Shown piece by piece: positions 53,506 to 62,396 of a DNA stretch of 64,000 nt. Numbering within the stretch: the stretch's first letter is position 1; each line of letters begins with the position of its first letter. Origin of the DNA: Paraburkholderia sp. BL23I1N1 (GTDB lineage Bacteria > Pseudomonadota > Gammaproteobacteria > Burkholderiales > Burkholderiaceae); the NCBI RefSeq assembly GCF_003610295.1, contig NZ_RAPV01000001.1, positions 3,286,001-3,350,000 on the forward strand. Reading direction: 5' to 3'. A program made the position numbers and the translations under genes. The notes below the pieces were generated by a model. The model saw only the letters and a program-made list of their open reading frames with translations. It did no database searches and was not told where the DNA came from.

Positions 53506-53532
53506 GACTATCTCCCGCGCGAAACTATGTCC
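53506..53532 (+). repeat. Left inverted repeat of the RIT element
   Basis: 27 bases, GACTATCTCCCGCGCG then AAACTATGTCC, matching the right repeat (56874-56900, reverse complement) at 26 of 27 positions. The core holds the palindrome CGCGCG. A second GTCCGGTG occurs a few bases further in. It is the likely recombinase-binding site at this end. Confidence 0.8.
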
Positions 53533-53632
53533 GGTGCTCACTGAGAACCCCTGTCCGGTGTGGCTTTCCCGCATCGACGCTAGACATTGGCATTCTCCCT
53601 TTGCAGGCACTTTCGCCTGATAGGAGAAGACC

Positions 53633-54880
53633 ATGGGTGATTCTTATGAGAGCGCTGCCGCGCTGGTCTGCACCATCAGAGGTGCAACTGGGGAGCACCT
53701 TAATGCGTTCGTCGGTTCGCTGATCGGGCAGCAATACTCGGTCAGTTATGTATGCCAGTTGGCACAACACGCGCTTGCGTTTGGGCACTGGTGCGAGGAT
53801 AGCTGCATTTCCTTCCATGCCTTGAAGGACGACGACATCGTGCGGTATCAGCGCCTTCGTTCGCGACGTCGATCGCGATGCTTCGAGACGAGACGCCGGG
53901 AACTACACGCATTGGAACTGTTGACGCGTTTCTTGCGCGATCGCGGCGTGTGTCATGTCGCTCAAACGCACGCTATTGCCGCTGACGAAGTTGTCGAGGG
54001 GTTTGCGCAATCCTTAAAACGCGATCAGGGTTTGGCCGTTGTGACCGTTGAGTCCTATGCAAGATGGACACGCAAATTTCTGGTGTGGCGGTTCGGCCAA
54101 GGAGAAGTCTGCTTGCGGGACGTTCGCGTGACCGACGCCAGCGCTTTCGTTAAGAGCGAGGCAAAGCGCATGGCGCCGGCCGCCCTGAAGAACGTTGTCA
54201 CGGCACTGAGGTCCTTCCTTCGTTACGCCCAGTTTCGCGGCGAGGTCACCGCGGGACTTGCTGCAAGCGTGCCAGCGGTAGCCAGTTGGGCAAGCACACC
54301 CCCTATCCCCAGAGCCATTGCCGGCGAGCACGCGCAGCGCGCAATCGACAGTTGCGACCGGCGGAGCGCGGTGGGCCGACGCGATCGAGCCGTGCTGCTG
54401 CTTCTGGCAAGACTGGGACTACGAGCTTGCGAGATCGTCAGGCTGACGCTGGACGACGTCGACTGGGACTGTGCTCAATTGCGTGTGCGTGGCAAGGGTG
54501 GCCGCGAGAGTCTCCTGCCATTGACCGCCGACGTGGGCGAGGCGATCGCCGCCTATCTCGAGCGCGGGCGTCCTACCAGTCCAGATCGGCACCTCTTCCT
54601 TCGATCCCTGGCACCGATACGCGGGCTGATGGAAGGGTCGGACGGTATCGGCACGATCGTGCGCCACGCGCTCAATCGCGCCAAAGTCGACGCGCCGCAC
54701 CGCGGCTCGCACCAGTTCCGGCACGCCTTGGCTGTTCGCATGTTGCAACTCGGTGCGTCGTTCCCGGAGATCGGCCAGGTTCTTCGCCATCGAAGCCCGC
54801 AGTCCACGAGCCTTTATGCGAGGGTGGATGTCAGCGCCCTCCGGAAATTAGCCATGGCCTGGCCAGGAGGTGCACGATGA
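53633..54880 (+). CDS. ritA: RIT recombinase A (tyrosine recombinase)
   Basis: 415 residues. A long N-terminal SAM-like DNA-binding region is followed by the catalytic domain with all residues present: R264 (RLGLRACEI), K288 (RGKGGR), H360 and R363 (HQFRH), H386 (LRHRS) and Y395 (TSLYARVD). It is the first gene of the trio; its stop overlaps the next ATG (ATGA) behind a perfect AGGAGG. The three products probably act together to move the element, as known for the class. Confidence 0.88.
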   Translation: MGDSYESAAALVCTIRGATGEHLNAFVGSLIGQQYSVSYVCQLAQHALAFGHWCEDSCISFHALKDDDIVRYQRLRSRRRSRCFETRRRELHALELLTRFLRDRGVCHVAQTHAIAADEVVEGFAQSLKRDQGLAVVTVESYARWTRKFLVWRFGQGEVCLRDVRVTDASAFVKSEAKRMAPAALKNVVTALRSFLRYAQFRGEVTAGLAASVPAVASWASTPPIPRAIAGEHAQRAIDSCDRRSAVGRRDRAVLLLLARLGLRACEIVRLTLDDVDWDCAQLRVRGKGGRESLLPLTADVGEAIAAYLERGRPTSPDRHLFLRSLAPIRGLMEGSDGIGTIVRHALNRAKVDAPHRGSHQFRHALAVRMLQLGASFPEIGQVLRHRSPQSTSLYARVDVSALRKLAMAWPGGAR

Positions 54881-55815
54881 ACACGCTTCGAGAGGCACTC
54901 CAGGAGTACCTTGACCTGCGCCGCAGCCTCGGCTTCAAGATGCGCGAGGCCGGCTTGCTGTTGCCCCGGTTCGTCAGTTTCATGGAGACGCGGCATGCCG
55001 AGCATATCAGCACCGGCCTCGCTCTGGAGTGGGCGCAAAATCCGTCGGTTCAACCCGCAGAATGGGCCAGACGCCTTTGCTTCGTGCGCGGCTTTGCCCG
55101 CCACCGCAGTGCCACCGACATCCGCACAGAAATTCCACCGGTCGGGATGTTGCCCCATAGGTCTACGCGAGCCAGACCTCATCTATACACGGAGGTGGAA
55201 GTACGGCGCTTGCTGGACGCGGCATTGGAGTTGCCGGTGGCGTGGCCGTCGACGCCGCTGCGGCCCTGGGTGTTCCATTGCCTCATCGGCTTGCTCAGCG
55301 TTACAGGACTGCGTATCAGCGAAGCGCTAAACCTCGAGCTTGGTGACGTGGACCTCGAAGACGCCGTCCTGACGATTCGCGGTGCCAAGCTCGGTCGATC
55401 GCGCCTGGTCCCAATTCATCCGACCACCTGTACCGTCCTGGCTGACTACCTCAGGCGCCGCAAACAGTTCCTCGGACGCCAGGTCTCGTCCAACGTGTTC
55501 ATCACGAGTCGCGGCACCCGGCTCGACATAGGACGCGTTCATCGGACGTTCTACGCGCTGTCAAGGCAAACGGGACTGCGTGCCGAAGGCGAAAGCAAGG
55601 GTCCACGGTTGCATGACTTCCGGCATCGCTTCGCCGTTGAAGTGCTGATACGTTGGTATCAGTCTGGAGAGGACGCCTGGCGCTTGATGCCGGTGCTGTC
55701 GACCTATCTTGGGCACATCTATGTGGCCGGCACGTACTGGTATCTGAGCGGGTCGCCCGAGTTGATGGCACAAGCGATGGATCTCCTGGAACGCCGCTGG
55801 GGAGAGTCATCATGA
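54877..55815 (+). CDS. ritB: RIT recombinase B (tyrosine recombinase)
   Basis: 312 residues from the ATG at 54877, preceded by AGGAGG; the longer upstream frame is read-through of ritA DNA. Catalytic residues: R146 (TGLRISEA), K171, H246 and R249 (HDFRH), H280 (YLGH) and Y287 or Y289 in AGTYWYLS. The TYWYL context is typical of RIT B proteins. It overlaps ritA and ritC by four bases each, so the three are made from one transcript. Confidence 0.88.
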   Translation: MNTLREALQEYLDLRRSLGFKMREAGLLLPRFVSFMETRHAEHISTGLALEWAQNPSVQPAEWARRLCFVRGFARHRSATDIRTEIPPVGMLPHRSTRARPHLYTEVEVRRLLDAALELPVAWPSTPLRPWVFHCLIGLLSVTGLRISEALNLELGDVDLEDAVLTIRGAKLGRSRLVPIHPTTCTVLADYLRRRKQFLGRQVSSNVFITSRGTRLDIGRVHRTFYALSRQTGLRAEGESKGPRLHDFRHRFAVEVLIRWYQSGEDAWRLMPVLSTYLGHIYVAGTYWYLSGSPELMAQAMDLLERRWGESS

Positions 55816-56810
55816 CTAGGGAGCCCAGCTTCGCCGCCTTGCTGGAGAAGTTCTTCATCCAGCGCCTGATGCACCAGCGCCAGGCCAGTGTGCATACGAT
55901 CGCCTCGTACCGCGACACATTCCGGTTACTGCTGGAATTTGTACAGCGACGCCTGCATAAAACACCATCCATTCTCGCACTGGAAGACATCGATGCGCCG
56001 CTGGTCGCGGACTTCCTCGATGAACAGGAGCAGGTTCGTGGCGTCACAGCTCGAACGCGTAACCTCCGCTTGACGGCAGTGCACTCGTTCTTCCGCTATG
56101 CGGCCTTCGAGATGCCGTCACACTCAGCGCACATCCAGCGCGTGCTGGCCATCCCGGCCAAGCGCTTTAGCCGCGCATTGGTCCCATTCCTGAGCCGACA
56201 AGAGGTCGATGCATTGCTGGCCGCGCCGGACCAGCAGACTTGGTCTGGTCGTCGCGATCACGCTCTATTGTTGTTGGCGGTGCAGACGGGGTTACGCCTG
56301 TCTGAACTGACAGGCCTTCAGCGCGAGGACCTGCACGTTGGCGCCGGCGCGCATGTTCGCGTGTTTGGCAAGGGGCGCAAGGAGCGTTGCACACCATTGA
56401 GCAAGAGCACTCGCGCCGTATTGGTCGCGTGGGTTCGAGAGCCACCGCGGGCCGCGAATCAGCCACTGTTCCCAAATGCGCGCGGCGGCCGGCTGAGCGC
56501 ACACGGCGTCCATTACCTGCTTCACAAGTATGTCTTGGCGGCCTCGGAGGAATGCTCTTCGCTGAAGAACAAGCGCGTGAGCCCGCATGTATTGCGACAC
56601 ACGACAGCGATGGATCTGTTGCAAGAAGGCGTCGAACCCTCAGTCATCGCACTCTGGCTCGGTCACGAATCGGTGGAAACCACACAGGTCTACCTGGACG
56701 CCAACCTCACATTAAAGCAGGCGGTTCTGGACAGGACCACGCCCCCTAAAGGCAAGCCAGGACGGTATCGACCCGATGACCGATTGCTGGCGTTCTTGAA
56801 GGGCCTGTAG
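55812..56810 (+). CDS. ritC: RIT recombinase C (tyrosine recombinase)
   Basis: 332 residues from the ATG at 55812, which lies in the ritB stop. The N-terminal core-binding domain (ASVHTIASYRDTFRLLLEFV) is XerC/D-like. Catalytic residues: R162 (QTGLRLSEL), K187 (FGKGRK), H259 and R262 (HVLRH), H285 (WLGHES) and Y294 (TTQVYLDAN). All six are intact, so the element could be active. The gene ends 60 bases before the right inverted repeat. Confidence 0.88.
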   Translation: MTREPSFAALLEKFFIQRLMHQRQASVHTIASYRDTFRLLLEFVQRRLHKTPSILALEDIDAPLVADFLDEQEQVRGVTARTRNLRLTAVHSFFRYAAFEMPSHSAHIQRVLAIPAKRFSRALVPFLSRQEVDALLAAPDQQTWSGRRDHALLLLAVQTGLRLSELTGLQREDLHVGAGAHVRVFGKGRKERCTPLSKSTRAVLVAWVREPPRAANQPLFPNARGGRLSAHGVHYLLHKYVLAASEECSSLKNKRVSPHVLRHTTAMDLLQEGVEPSVIALWLGHESVETTQVYLDANLTLKQAVLDRTTPPKGKPGRYRPDDRLLAFLKGL

Positions 56811-56873
56811 GCCATGCCTATGTCCCGCTGCGCACGGCCGGCTGATGTCGTCCCGTCAGTCCCGTGCGTCACG

Positions 56874-56900
56874 GGACATAGTTCCGCGCGGGAGATAGTC
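56874..56900 (-). repeat. Right inverted repeat of the RIT element
   Basis: On the minus strand it reads GACTATCTCCCGCGCG then GAACTATGTCC. It ends flush with the TCGAGC duplication, sharing its first two bases, whereas the left copy is set 21 bases inside its end. The asymmetry may reflect how the trio binds the two ends. Confidence 0.8.
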
Positions 56901-57692
56901 GAGCTTCGCATGGCCGAGCAGTACCTGGATCACGCGGATGTCCACCTTCTGTTCGAGCAGGTGTGTCGCAAAACTGTGCCTCAAGGTATGCATGGATACG
57001 CGCTTGTCGATGTTCGCAGCCTCGGCGGCGGCATGAATGGCACGGTTCAACTGTCGCGTGCTTAACTGGTCGAGGGGATCGAGCCCGGGAAACAGCCACC
57101 CACCATCGGGCATCCTGCCCTGCGCACAGGCCACGCGCCACCACACACGCAGACGCTCGAGCAGCACCGGGGAGAGCATGGCGTAGCGGTCACGGCGCCC
57201 CTTGCCCTGCTCGATACGCAGTGTCATGCGTTCGCTGTCGACGTCGGTGACCTTCAGCGCGACCACTTCGCTGGCGCGCAGCCCGGCACCGTATGCGACC
57301 GACAGTGCGGTCTGGTGCTTCAGGTTGCCGGCTGCCTCGATGAGTCGCCGCACTTCATCGGGACTGAGCACGACGGGCAATATGCGGGGCACGCGCACCG
57401 GTTGCATCCTGACCATCAGCCCGGGGCGGTCGAGCGTGACTGTGAAGAAGAACTTCAGGCCGGTGATCGCGTGGTTCAGCGATACGGCCGATGTGCCGTG
57501 GTCGACCAGATGGAGCTGGTAGCGGCGCAGGTCCTCGACGGTGGCGGTGGCAGGTGAGCGCCCGAGAAACCGGGCGAACTCACGCACGATGTGCAGATAG
57601 ATGTCCTGCGTCCTGGGGGCAAGCTGGCGCATGCGCATGTCGTCGATCATGCGCTGGCGCAGTGGGCTGGCGTTTGCCGGTGAGGAGGTCAT
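56899..57692 (-). pseudogene. N-terminal part of the IS91-type tyrosine integrase, cut by the RIT element
   Basis: From MTSSPANASPLRQRMIDDMR the frame holds a complete SAM-like N-domain and most of the catalytic domain (YGAGLRASEVVALKV with its Arg; EQGKGRRDRYA; HTLRHSFATHLLEQ; VIQVLLGHAKL). It then runs into RIT sequence and stops at 56856. The missing catalytic Tyr segment is at 53397-53484, 3.4 kb away. An upstream in-frame extension to 57731 has no better start. The insertion falls just before the Tyr, so the truncated product cannot recombine DNA. Confidence 0.82.
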
Positions 57693-58021
57693 GATTCGGC
57701 TCCTGCTGGAGAACGAGGCGGATTGCCTCATTCGCCAACATAAACCGCGCGACCGGCTTGACCTTCACCTCCAGCGTCGGATCGTAGCGCCTACCGCGCG
57801 AGCGGTTTAGTCCACCGGCCGGAGCGGGTCGGCCTGAGCCGGTCGTTCAATCGACTCAGTTCGGCCACGTCCAGCCAGCCGGGGTCACCGGCCAGCCTGC
57901 CGGCCGCTCGACCGTCAGCCGCCGTCGCGACACCGGACATTCATGCAAGAAGTATCGCCAGTGATTTATGGCCCAGCGTTGCTGTACCCGCACTTCTTTC
58001 GGGGGTCCGCTCAGACTGTGC
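57693..58021. other. Probable terminal region of the IS91-type element
   Basis: About 330 GC-rich bases upstream of the split integrase. CACCGGACAT at 57929-57938 resembles the RIT end CCGGACATAG, which may be chance. No gene is supported. The other terminus of the IS91-like element should lie here or in the few bases beyond. Confidence 0.35.
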
Positions 58022-59217
58022 TTACTTGCGGCTTCCGCTACGCGTATTCAGCTGCCCATTGTGCCGCCGGTATTGCTCTATAGTGATTTGAGGCCTACGA
58101 CGTCGTTCTGACCGGCATCCACGTCCCGGAGGCCGGAAAAATGAGGCCTTCCCGAACCTACAGGAAGGAGATGTTCCAATGGAACACGAAGGGTACCGCG
58201 CAAAGTTAGCCACCGTGTCGATGTTGTCGATGCGCCGGTCGAGGCACTGCTTGATCATCACATTGAGTTCGATCTCGGCCATGTTCAGCCAACTGCCATG
58301 TTTGGGCGTGTAGACAAATTCAAACCGGTCCCACAGCGCTTTGGCCTGCGATGGCGGGAAGGTTTCGTAGGGCGCGGCGGCCGTGTGGGTGTTCAGGTTG
58401 TCCATCACGAGGGTGATTCGTTGCGCATCCGGGTAGGCCTGGGCAATGTCCTGTACGAAGCGGGACCATTGCACCCTGGTCCGGGAGTCGGTGGCTTTCG
58501 TCAGACGCAGTCCGGCAAGGGGTTCCGATGCCATGAAGACATTGCACACGCCACAGCGCTCGTACTCATAGTCCTCCCGCGCAGGACGCCCTGGTGCCGC
58601 TTTGATCGGTTCGCGGGTCTGGCGAATCAACTGCCGCGGCGTCTCGTCCATGCACACCACGGGGCGCGTCGCGTCGTAGGGCCGGTGGTACACATCGAGC
58701 ACGTTTTCCATGGCCGCCACGAACTCCGCGTTCGCTTTGGGCGGGATAATCCAGCCTATCTTGCGCCACGGCTTGAGTTCGTTTTTTTGAGCGCACGCCG
58801 CACCGTTTCGTGCGAGAGACTATCCACGTACTCCAGCTCTACGGCACGCTGCGCCAATCGCCGCAGCGACCAGTTCGCCTGGCCCTCGGGAGGCTCGCCG
58901 CAGCTCAGCGCAATCAGGCGGGCCTCAAGCTCGCCGTCAATCTTGCTGTCGTAGACCCTTTGGCCCGGCGGCCTGACAAGCGCGGCTTCGTAGCCTTCCT
59001 CCACGAAACGTTTCTTCACCCGGTCGATCTTGCGCGCGCTCACGTGCAACACCGCTGCGACCTCTTGCCCGGAGCGACGGCAGCGCCCTGAAGAGGTGTC
59101 GCAATTCAACAGAATGAGAGCGTTGATTACCTTCTGGGACTGGTGCGAACCTTTGCTCACAATCGCTTCGAGTTGCTCTCTTTCTTTCGCCGTCAGGGTA
59201 ACGATGTATTTTTCCAT
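58022..59217 (-). pseudogene. IS630-family transposase in two frames, C-terminus damaged
   Basis: The first frame starts MEKYIVTLTAKEREQLEAIV, with a helix-turn-helix region (SGQEVAAVLHVSARKIDRVK). It stops after ALKKTN at an A7 run (58781-58787 on the plus strand). A minus-one shift there continues NELKPWRKIGWIIPPKANAE and the DDE domain: VVCMDETP, LVMDNLNTH and NMAEIELNVMIK. Such A-run frameshifts are known to be programmed in IS630 relatives. After NIDTVA near 58205 the usual last 35 residues are replaced by unrelated sequence, so the product is probably inactive. Confidence 0.7.
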
Positions 59218-59474
59218 TCCCCGATTTTCGCGCAGCGTGCTCGTGGTTACAACGTCTTTCCCCGGCCCCATATTTACCGACAGTTCACGGAAGTCACGAC
59301 ACTAGGTCGGCGCTTCTGGTATGAGCATTCTTTCGAGCCTCGCTCGCCATGCAGCCAAGATCATCTTTGCGAGTGTTGGAAACAAGCGCGATGGAAGCTC
59401 GCGAAATCATGGACATCGATCTTTAAGTCGGACCGCGTGGCAAGATCGGGTGAACGGCGCAGGTCCGCTACCGG

Positions 59475-60296
59475 TCAGAACTTCGCAAACTCGAGAATGT
59501 CCTGATTGAGCCGGTCTTTGTGGGTGTAATAAAGCGCGTGATAACCGCCTTCGTACACCGTGTACTTCGCGCCCGGAATCAGGGCCGCGGACACATCGCC
59601 CGACAGATTAATCGGCACGACCGGGTCGGCGCCGCCCTGAATGAGCAGCGTCGGAACGTCGAACTTCCTCAGGTCTGCGCGGAGGTCTGTTTCCGAAAAA
59701 GTAGCAATGCAATCATACGTGGCCTTGATGCTTGCTTGAATCGCCATGCCGAACGTCCAGTCAAGCATGGCTTTTGAAACAACCGATTCCTGTTGTTCAG
59801 CGCCCGTGAAGACGCGTCCGAACCGGACGAGAAAGTCGGCGCGATCGTTCATGACGCCGGCACGTAGGCCATCGAACACTTCGGGAGGGACGCCGTCGGG
59901 ATTGTCTTCCCGGCGAATCAGCAAGGGGGTGATCGAACTGAGCAGAACGACTTTGGCGACGCGTCTCGATCCACGTGTGCCAATATATCGCGCCACCTCA
60001 CCGCCACCCATCGAATACCCGGCCAGCACCATGTCGTTCAGATCGAGACTTTCGATCAGTTCGCTCAGATCGTTCGTCATCGTGTCGTAGTCATAGCCCG
60101 ACCATGGCTGGCTGGAGCGGCCGAATCCCCGCCGGTCGTAGGTGATAACGCGAAAACCGTTGGCGGCGAGGAATTGCGCCTGGTATTCCCACATGTCGCC
60201 GCTCACCAGCCAGCCGCTAACGAGGACCACGGGCTGACCGGTGCCCCAATCTTTGTAGTACAAATGGGTGCCGTCGGTTGTCGTGAAGTGGGGCAT
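59475..60296 (-). CDS. Alpha/beta hydrolase (haloperoxidase-like)
   Basis: 273 residues starting MPHFTTTDGTHLYYKDWGTG, typical of the non-haem chloroperoxidase/esterase group. Triad candidates: Ser95 (AGYSMGG), an Asp in QGGADPVVP and His253 in EGGYHALYY. GGAG lies eight bases before the ATG. It has no signal peptide. It follows a molybdenum hydroxylase remnant with which it might once have shared an operon. The substrate is unknown. Confidence 0.87.
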   Translation of the reverse strand: MPHFTTTDGTHLYYKDWGTGQPVVLVSGWLVSGDMWEYQAQFLAANGFRVITYDRRGFGRSSQPWSGYDYDTMTNDLSELIESLDLNDMVLAGYSMGGGEVARYIGTRGSRRVAKVVLLSSITPLLIRREDNPDGVPPEVFDGLRAGVMNDRADFLVRFGRVFTGAEQQESVVSKAMLDWTFGMAIQASIKATYDCIATFSETDLRADLRKFDVPTLLIQGGADPVVPINLSGDVSAALIPGAKYTVYEGGYHALYYTHKDRLNQDILEFAKF

Positions 60297-60334
60297 TGCA
60301 TACTCCTGTCAGTGGAAGACGTTGGGTCGAATGT

Positions 60335-60478
60335 TCAAGCGTCGATAGGACGGCGCAGCTTGTCACCGCCCAATGGGACGTCGTGCAGTCGCTTGCCGGT
60401 CGCATCGAATAGCGCGTTGGCGAGGGCGCCCGCGGTCGGTCCCATAGAGGCCTGCGTCGCGCTGAAAAACAGCCCGAC
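60335..60478 (-). pseudogene. C-terminal remnant of a molybdenum hydroxylase large subunit
   Basis: The minus-strand frame ends TAGALANALFDATGKRLHDV then PLGG and a short tail. This is the standard ending of xanthine dehydrogenase-family Mo-binding subunits (APAVANALFxATGKRLRxLPL), as also seen in the intact gene at 16298. Everything upstream is lost. The preceding residues of the open frame do not fit the family, so the break is near 60478. Confidence 0.65.
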
Positions 60479-60555
60479 GAGGTTTAGTGCAGTGTAAAGA
60501 AGGCACCGCACATAAAGTCCATAAAAGAGCTGAAATGTCCTGAGAGGCCAGTTCG

Positions 60556-60750
60556 GGTGAATATCGGCGCACAAGCCGCCCCTGGTGGAAGCCCGCTCAT
60601 GACGCCCAACTGCCAGGCGAGGTGACGTTGCTCAAATTCGTTGGGCGGCATGTAGCCCTATGAAGAATGTAGCCGCGTCGTGTTGTACTTCTCTCGAATA
60701 AATTGTTGGGAGGCATCCTATGCGCGCTCCCTAGACTTGGTGTTGTACAC
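60556..60750 (-). pseudogene. Remnant of an IS3-family transposase (C-terminal part)
   Basis: The minus frame contains FIREKYNTTRLHSS-stop-GYMPPNEFEQRHLA, the well-known end of IS3 OrfB integrases (YNxxRxHSALGYxxP). It has two in-frame stops (after RERA and after LHSS). The element's other parts are missing. The neighbouring insertion sequence starts at 60782 and may have landed in this debris. Confidence 0.6.
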
Positions 60751-60781
60751 ATCTAGTGTCAATGCTTCGGCGTAACCCGGT

Positions 60782-62036
60782 CAGGGCAATCGCATCAGGA
60801 GACCTGCATTCCAAGCACTCGAGCCCGATAGTGTTCATCGAATCCGGCCTTGAGCCGCGTGTTCTTTATGCCGACCTTGGTGGCTTTGTCAGCGCGCAGT
60901 AGATTCGACACGATGCGGCGCAGGATCGCGAAGTGTTGTGCTGCATTGTCCACCCGGGCGCGGCATTGATCCTCGCCGAACGCGACATCGAGCACCCAAT
61001 GCATGCTGTTTTCGATGGCCCAGTGAGCGCGCACCGTCTCGTTGATCCGTTTCGGGTCAGCGGGCAGGCTGTTGATGTAGTACCGCCGCTCCAGCGAAAC
61101 GCGGCCGTCGATCTCGCGGGTGGCCTCAACCACCCCCACCGAACGCAGGCCGGCCCATTTACCGTCCTCATCCAGCCAGTCAATCATGTCGGTCGCAACG
61201 CACCGGCGCGTCTCGATTCTTCCGTGCACTTTCCTGCCTGTCTGACAGTGCTCAACGAAGCGCACGCTGCGCAGAGGCTGTGTGCGCTGTGCATCGAACA
61301 GCTGCACGATTGCTTCATGCAAGGCAGGCTGATTGCCTTTGACCGCAAGCACATAGTCGGCACCTCCAGCCACAATCTTCGCCGCGATCTCCCGCTGGCA
61401 ACCCATCGCGTCGATCGTCACGATCGCACCCTTGAGCAGCAAGGCATCCAGCAACACCGGGATCGCGGTGATCTCGTTGCTTTGGGCGGCAGTCCTGACC
61501 TGAGCCAAGGTCGCCCCTAACGCGCCGCAATAGGCCGATACCAGATGGATCGCGCTACGCCCCATGCCGTGCGAGCGCCGTACTGTCTTGCCGTCAATGG
61601 CCACCACCAGGCCCGCGACGGCAGGACAGATACCGCTTACCCACCGCACAAAGCAGGCCTCGAACTGCCGCGCATCAAGCGCTGCGAATACGCGTCCGAA
61701 CGTGTCGTGCGAGGCAATCCCGTTGCGCAGCGGCAAGTACCGGCGCAGCCACTCCAGTTGTCCTTGCCCCCACAAAGCGATCCCCACCCAGCCGTCGGCG
61801 CCCGACAGGATCGCCGCCAGTGCAACCACCAGCATTTCCGTCAGATCATGCTCCGGGGTGCGTACACGCGGGTCCTTCAGGTCCCCAAACGCGTCTTGCA
61901 AACTCAACGGCTCGTATTCGTCGTCCACACCACTCCCGGCTCCTGGCAAAACCAGGAGCTAACGCTTCTTCGCAGCAGCTTACAACCCCCATTCGTAACC
62001 CATTGTGGGTAAACAATTTTTCATGCGATTGCCCTG
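60782..62036 (-). mobile_element. ISAs1-family insertion sequence, copy 2 (minus orientation)
   Basis: 1255 bases, the reverse complement of copy 1 at 33427-34681 with the same CAGGGCAATCGCAT ends. It is flanked by a perfect 10-base duplication GTAACCCGGT at 60772-60781 and 62037-62046. The target flank differs from that of copy 1, so each is a separate insertion and the 28-kb segment between them has not been inverted by recombination between the two copies. Confidence 0.93.
60795..61949 (-). CDS. ISAs1-family DDE transposase (second copy)
   Basis: 384 residues, identical in translation to the copy at 33514-34668, with the same D119, D180 and E313 catalytic residues. The same leader hairpin lies upstream of its start. 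Identity over the full length indicates recent movement within this genome, and both copies look functional. Confidence 0.93.
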   Translation of the reverse strand: MPGAGSGVDDEYEPLSLQDAFGDLKDPRVRTPEHDLTEMLVVALAAILSGADGWVGIALWGQGQLEWLRRYLPLRNGIASHDTFGRVFAALDARQFEACFVRWVSGICPAVAGLVVAIDGKTVRRSHGMGRSAIHLVSAYCGALGATLAQVRTAAQSNEITAIPVLLDALLLKGAIVTIDAMGCQREIAAKIVAGGADYVLAVKGNQPALHEAIVQLFDAQRTQPLRSVRFVEHCQTGRKVHGRIETRRCVATDMIDWLDEDGKWAGLRSVGVVEATREIDGRVSLERRYYINSLPADPKRINETVRAHWAIENSMHWVLDVAFGEDQCRARVDNAAQHFAILRRIVSNLLRADKATKVGIKNTRLKAGFDEHYRARVLGMQVS

Positions 62037-62396
62037 GTAACCCGGTGTGAGAACCTCTGTCTCGGTCGCGGGCAGGCATCTAACGAGATGCGCGTTATCT
62101 TACCTTTTCGAAAAATCGATTTTGCGTTAACGAATGACCGCTTCCGGAAAAGCTTAGAGGCCGTTGTGGGTCGGCCACGGAAGTTCGACAGGACGGTGCG
62201 ACCGGCGATCGTCTGCGGCGGCCGGACTTCCGGGTTCGACCAAGCACATCGGACGCTACCGATTGGCCAACGCGCCCGAACGGCACTATGGGGGCGGTGA
62301 CCGGTCGAGCAGCGCCTATAAGCTTAGGACCCGGCCGTTGTCATTTGGCGGCGTAGCCGCCTGCTTAAGTGCGGAAACTAGCTATTGAGCGGTAGC
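62037..62396. other. Intergenic, no gene
   Basis: About 360 bases after the insertion sequence. Short frames on both strands lack start signals. The stretch looks like degenerate non-coding sequence and carries no convincing promoter or repeat. Confidence 0.4.

Larger units (their letters stand above)
53485..56898 (+). mobile_element. Recombinase-in-Trio (RIT) element inserted in the IS91 integrase gene
   Basis: 3414 bases carrying three overlapping tyrosine-recombinase genes and little else. It is flanked by a direct 6-base duplication, TCGAGC, at 53479-53484 and 56899-56904. Inverted repeats of 27 bases with one mismatch occur at 53506-53532 and 56874-56900; they share GACTATCTCCCGCGCG then A/G, then AACTATGTCC. 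The right repeat abuts the duplication while the left sits 21 bases inside. Removing the element and one TCGAGC restores the integrase codons for LLGHAKLENTALY without a break. The class is known (RIT elements). Confidence 0.88.

Noticed and set aside
54286..54876. N-terminal extension of ritB (about 200 codons)
   Set aside because: It is only the shifted-frame reading of ritA DNA; the ATG at 54877 with AGGAGG is the true start.
57929..57938. CACCGGACAT as a third RIT end
   Set aside because: Only about ten bases resemble the RIT end and the rest of the 27-base repeat is absent.
33427..62036. The 28-kb segment as a composite transposon
   Set aside because: Each insertion sequence copy has its own target duplication, so the two behave as independent insertions and there is no outer duplication around the whole segment.
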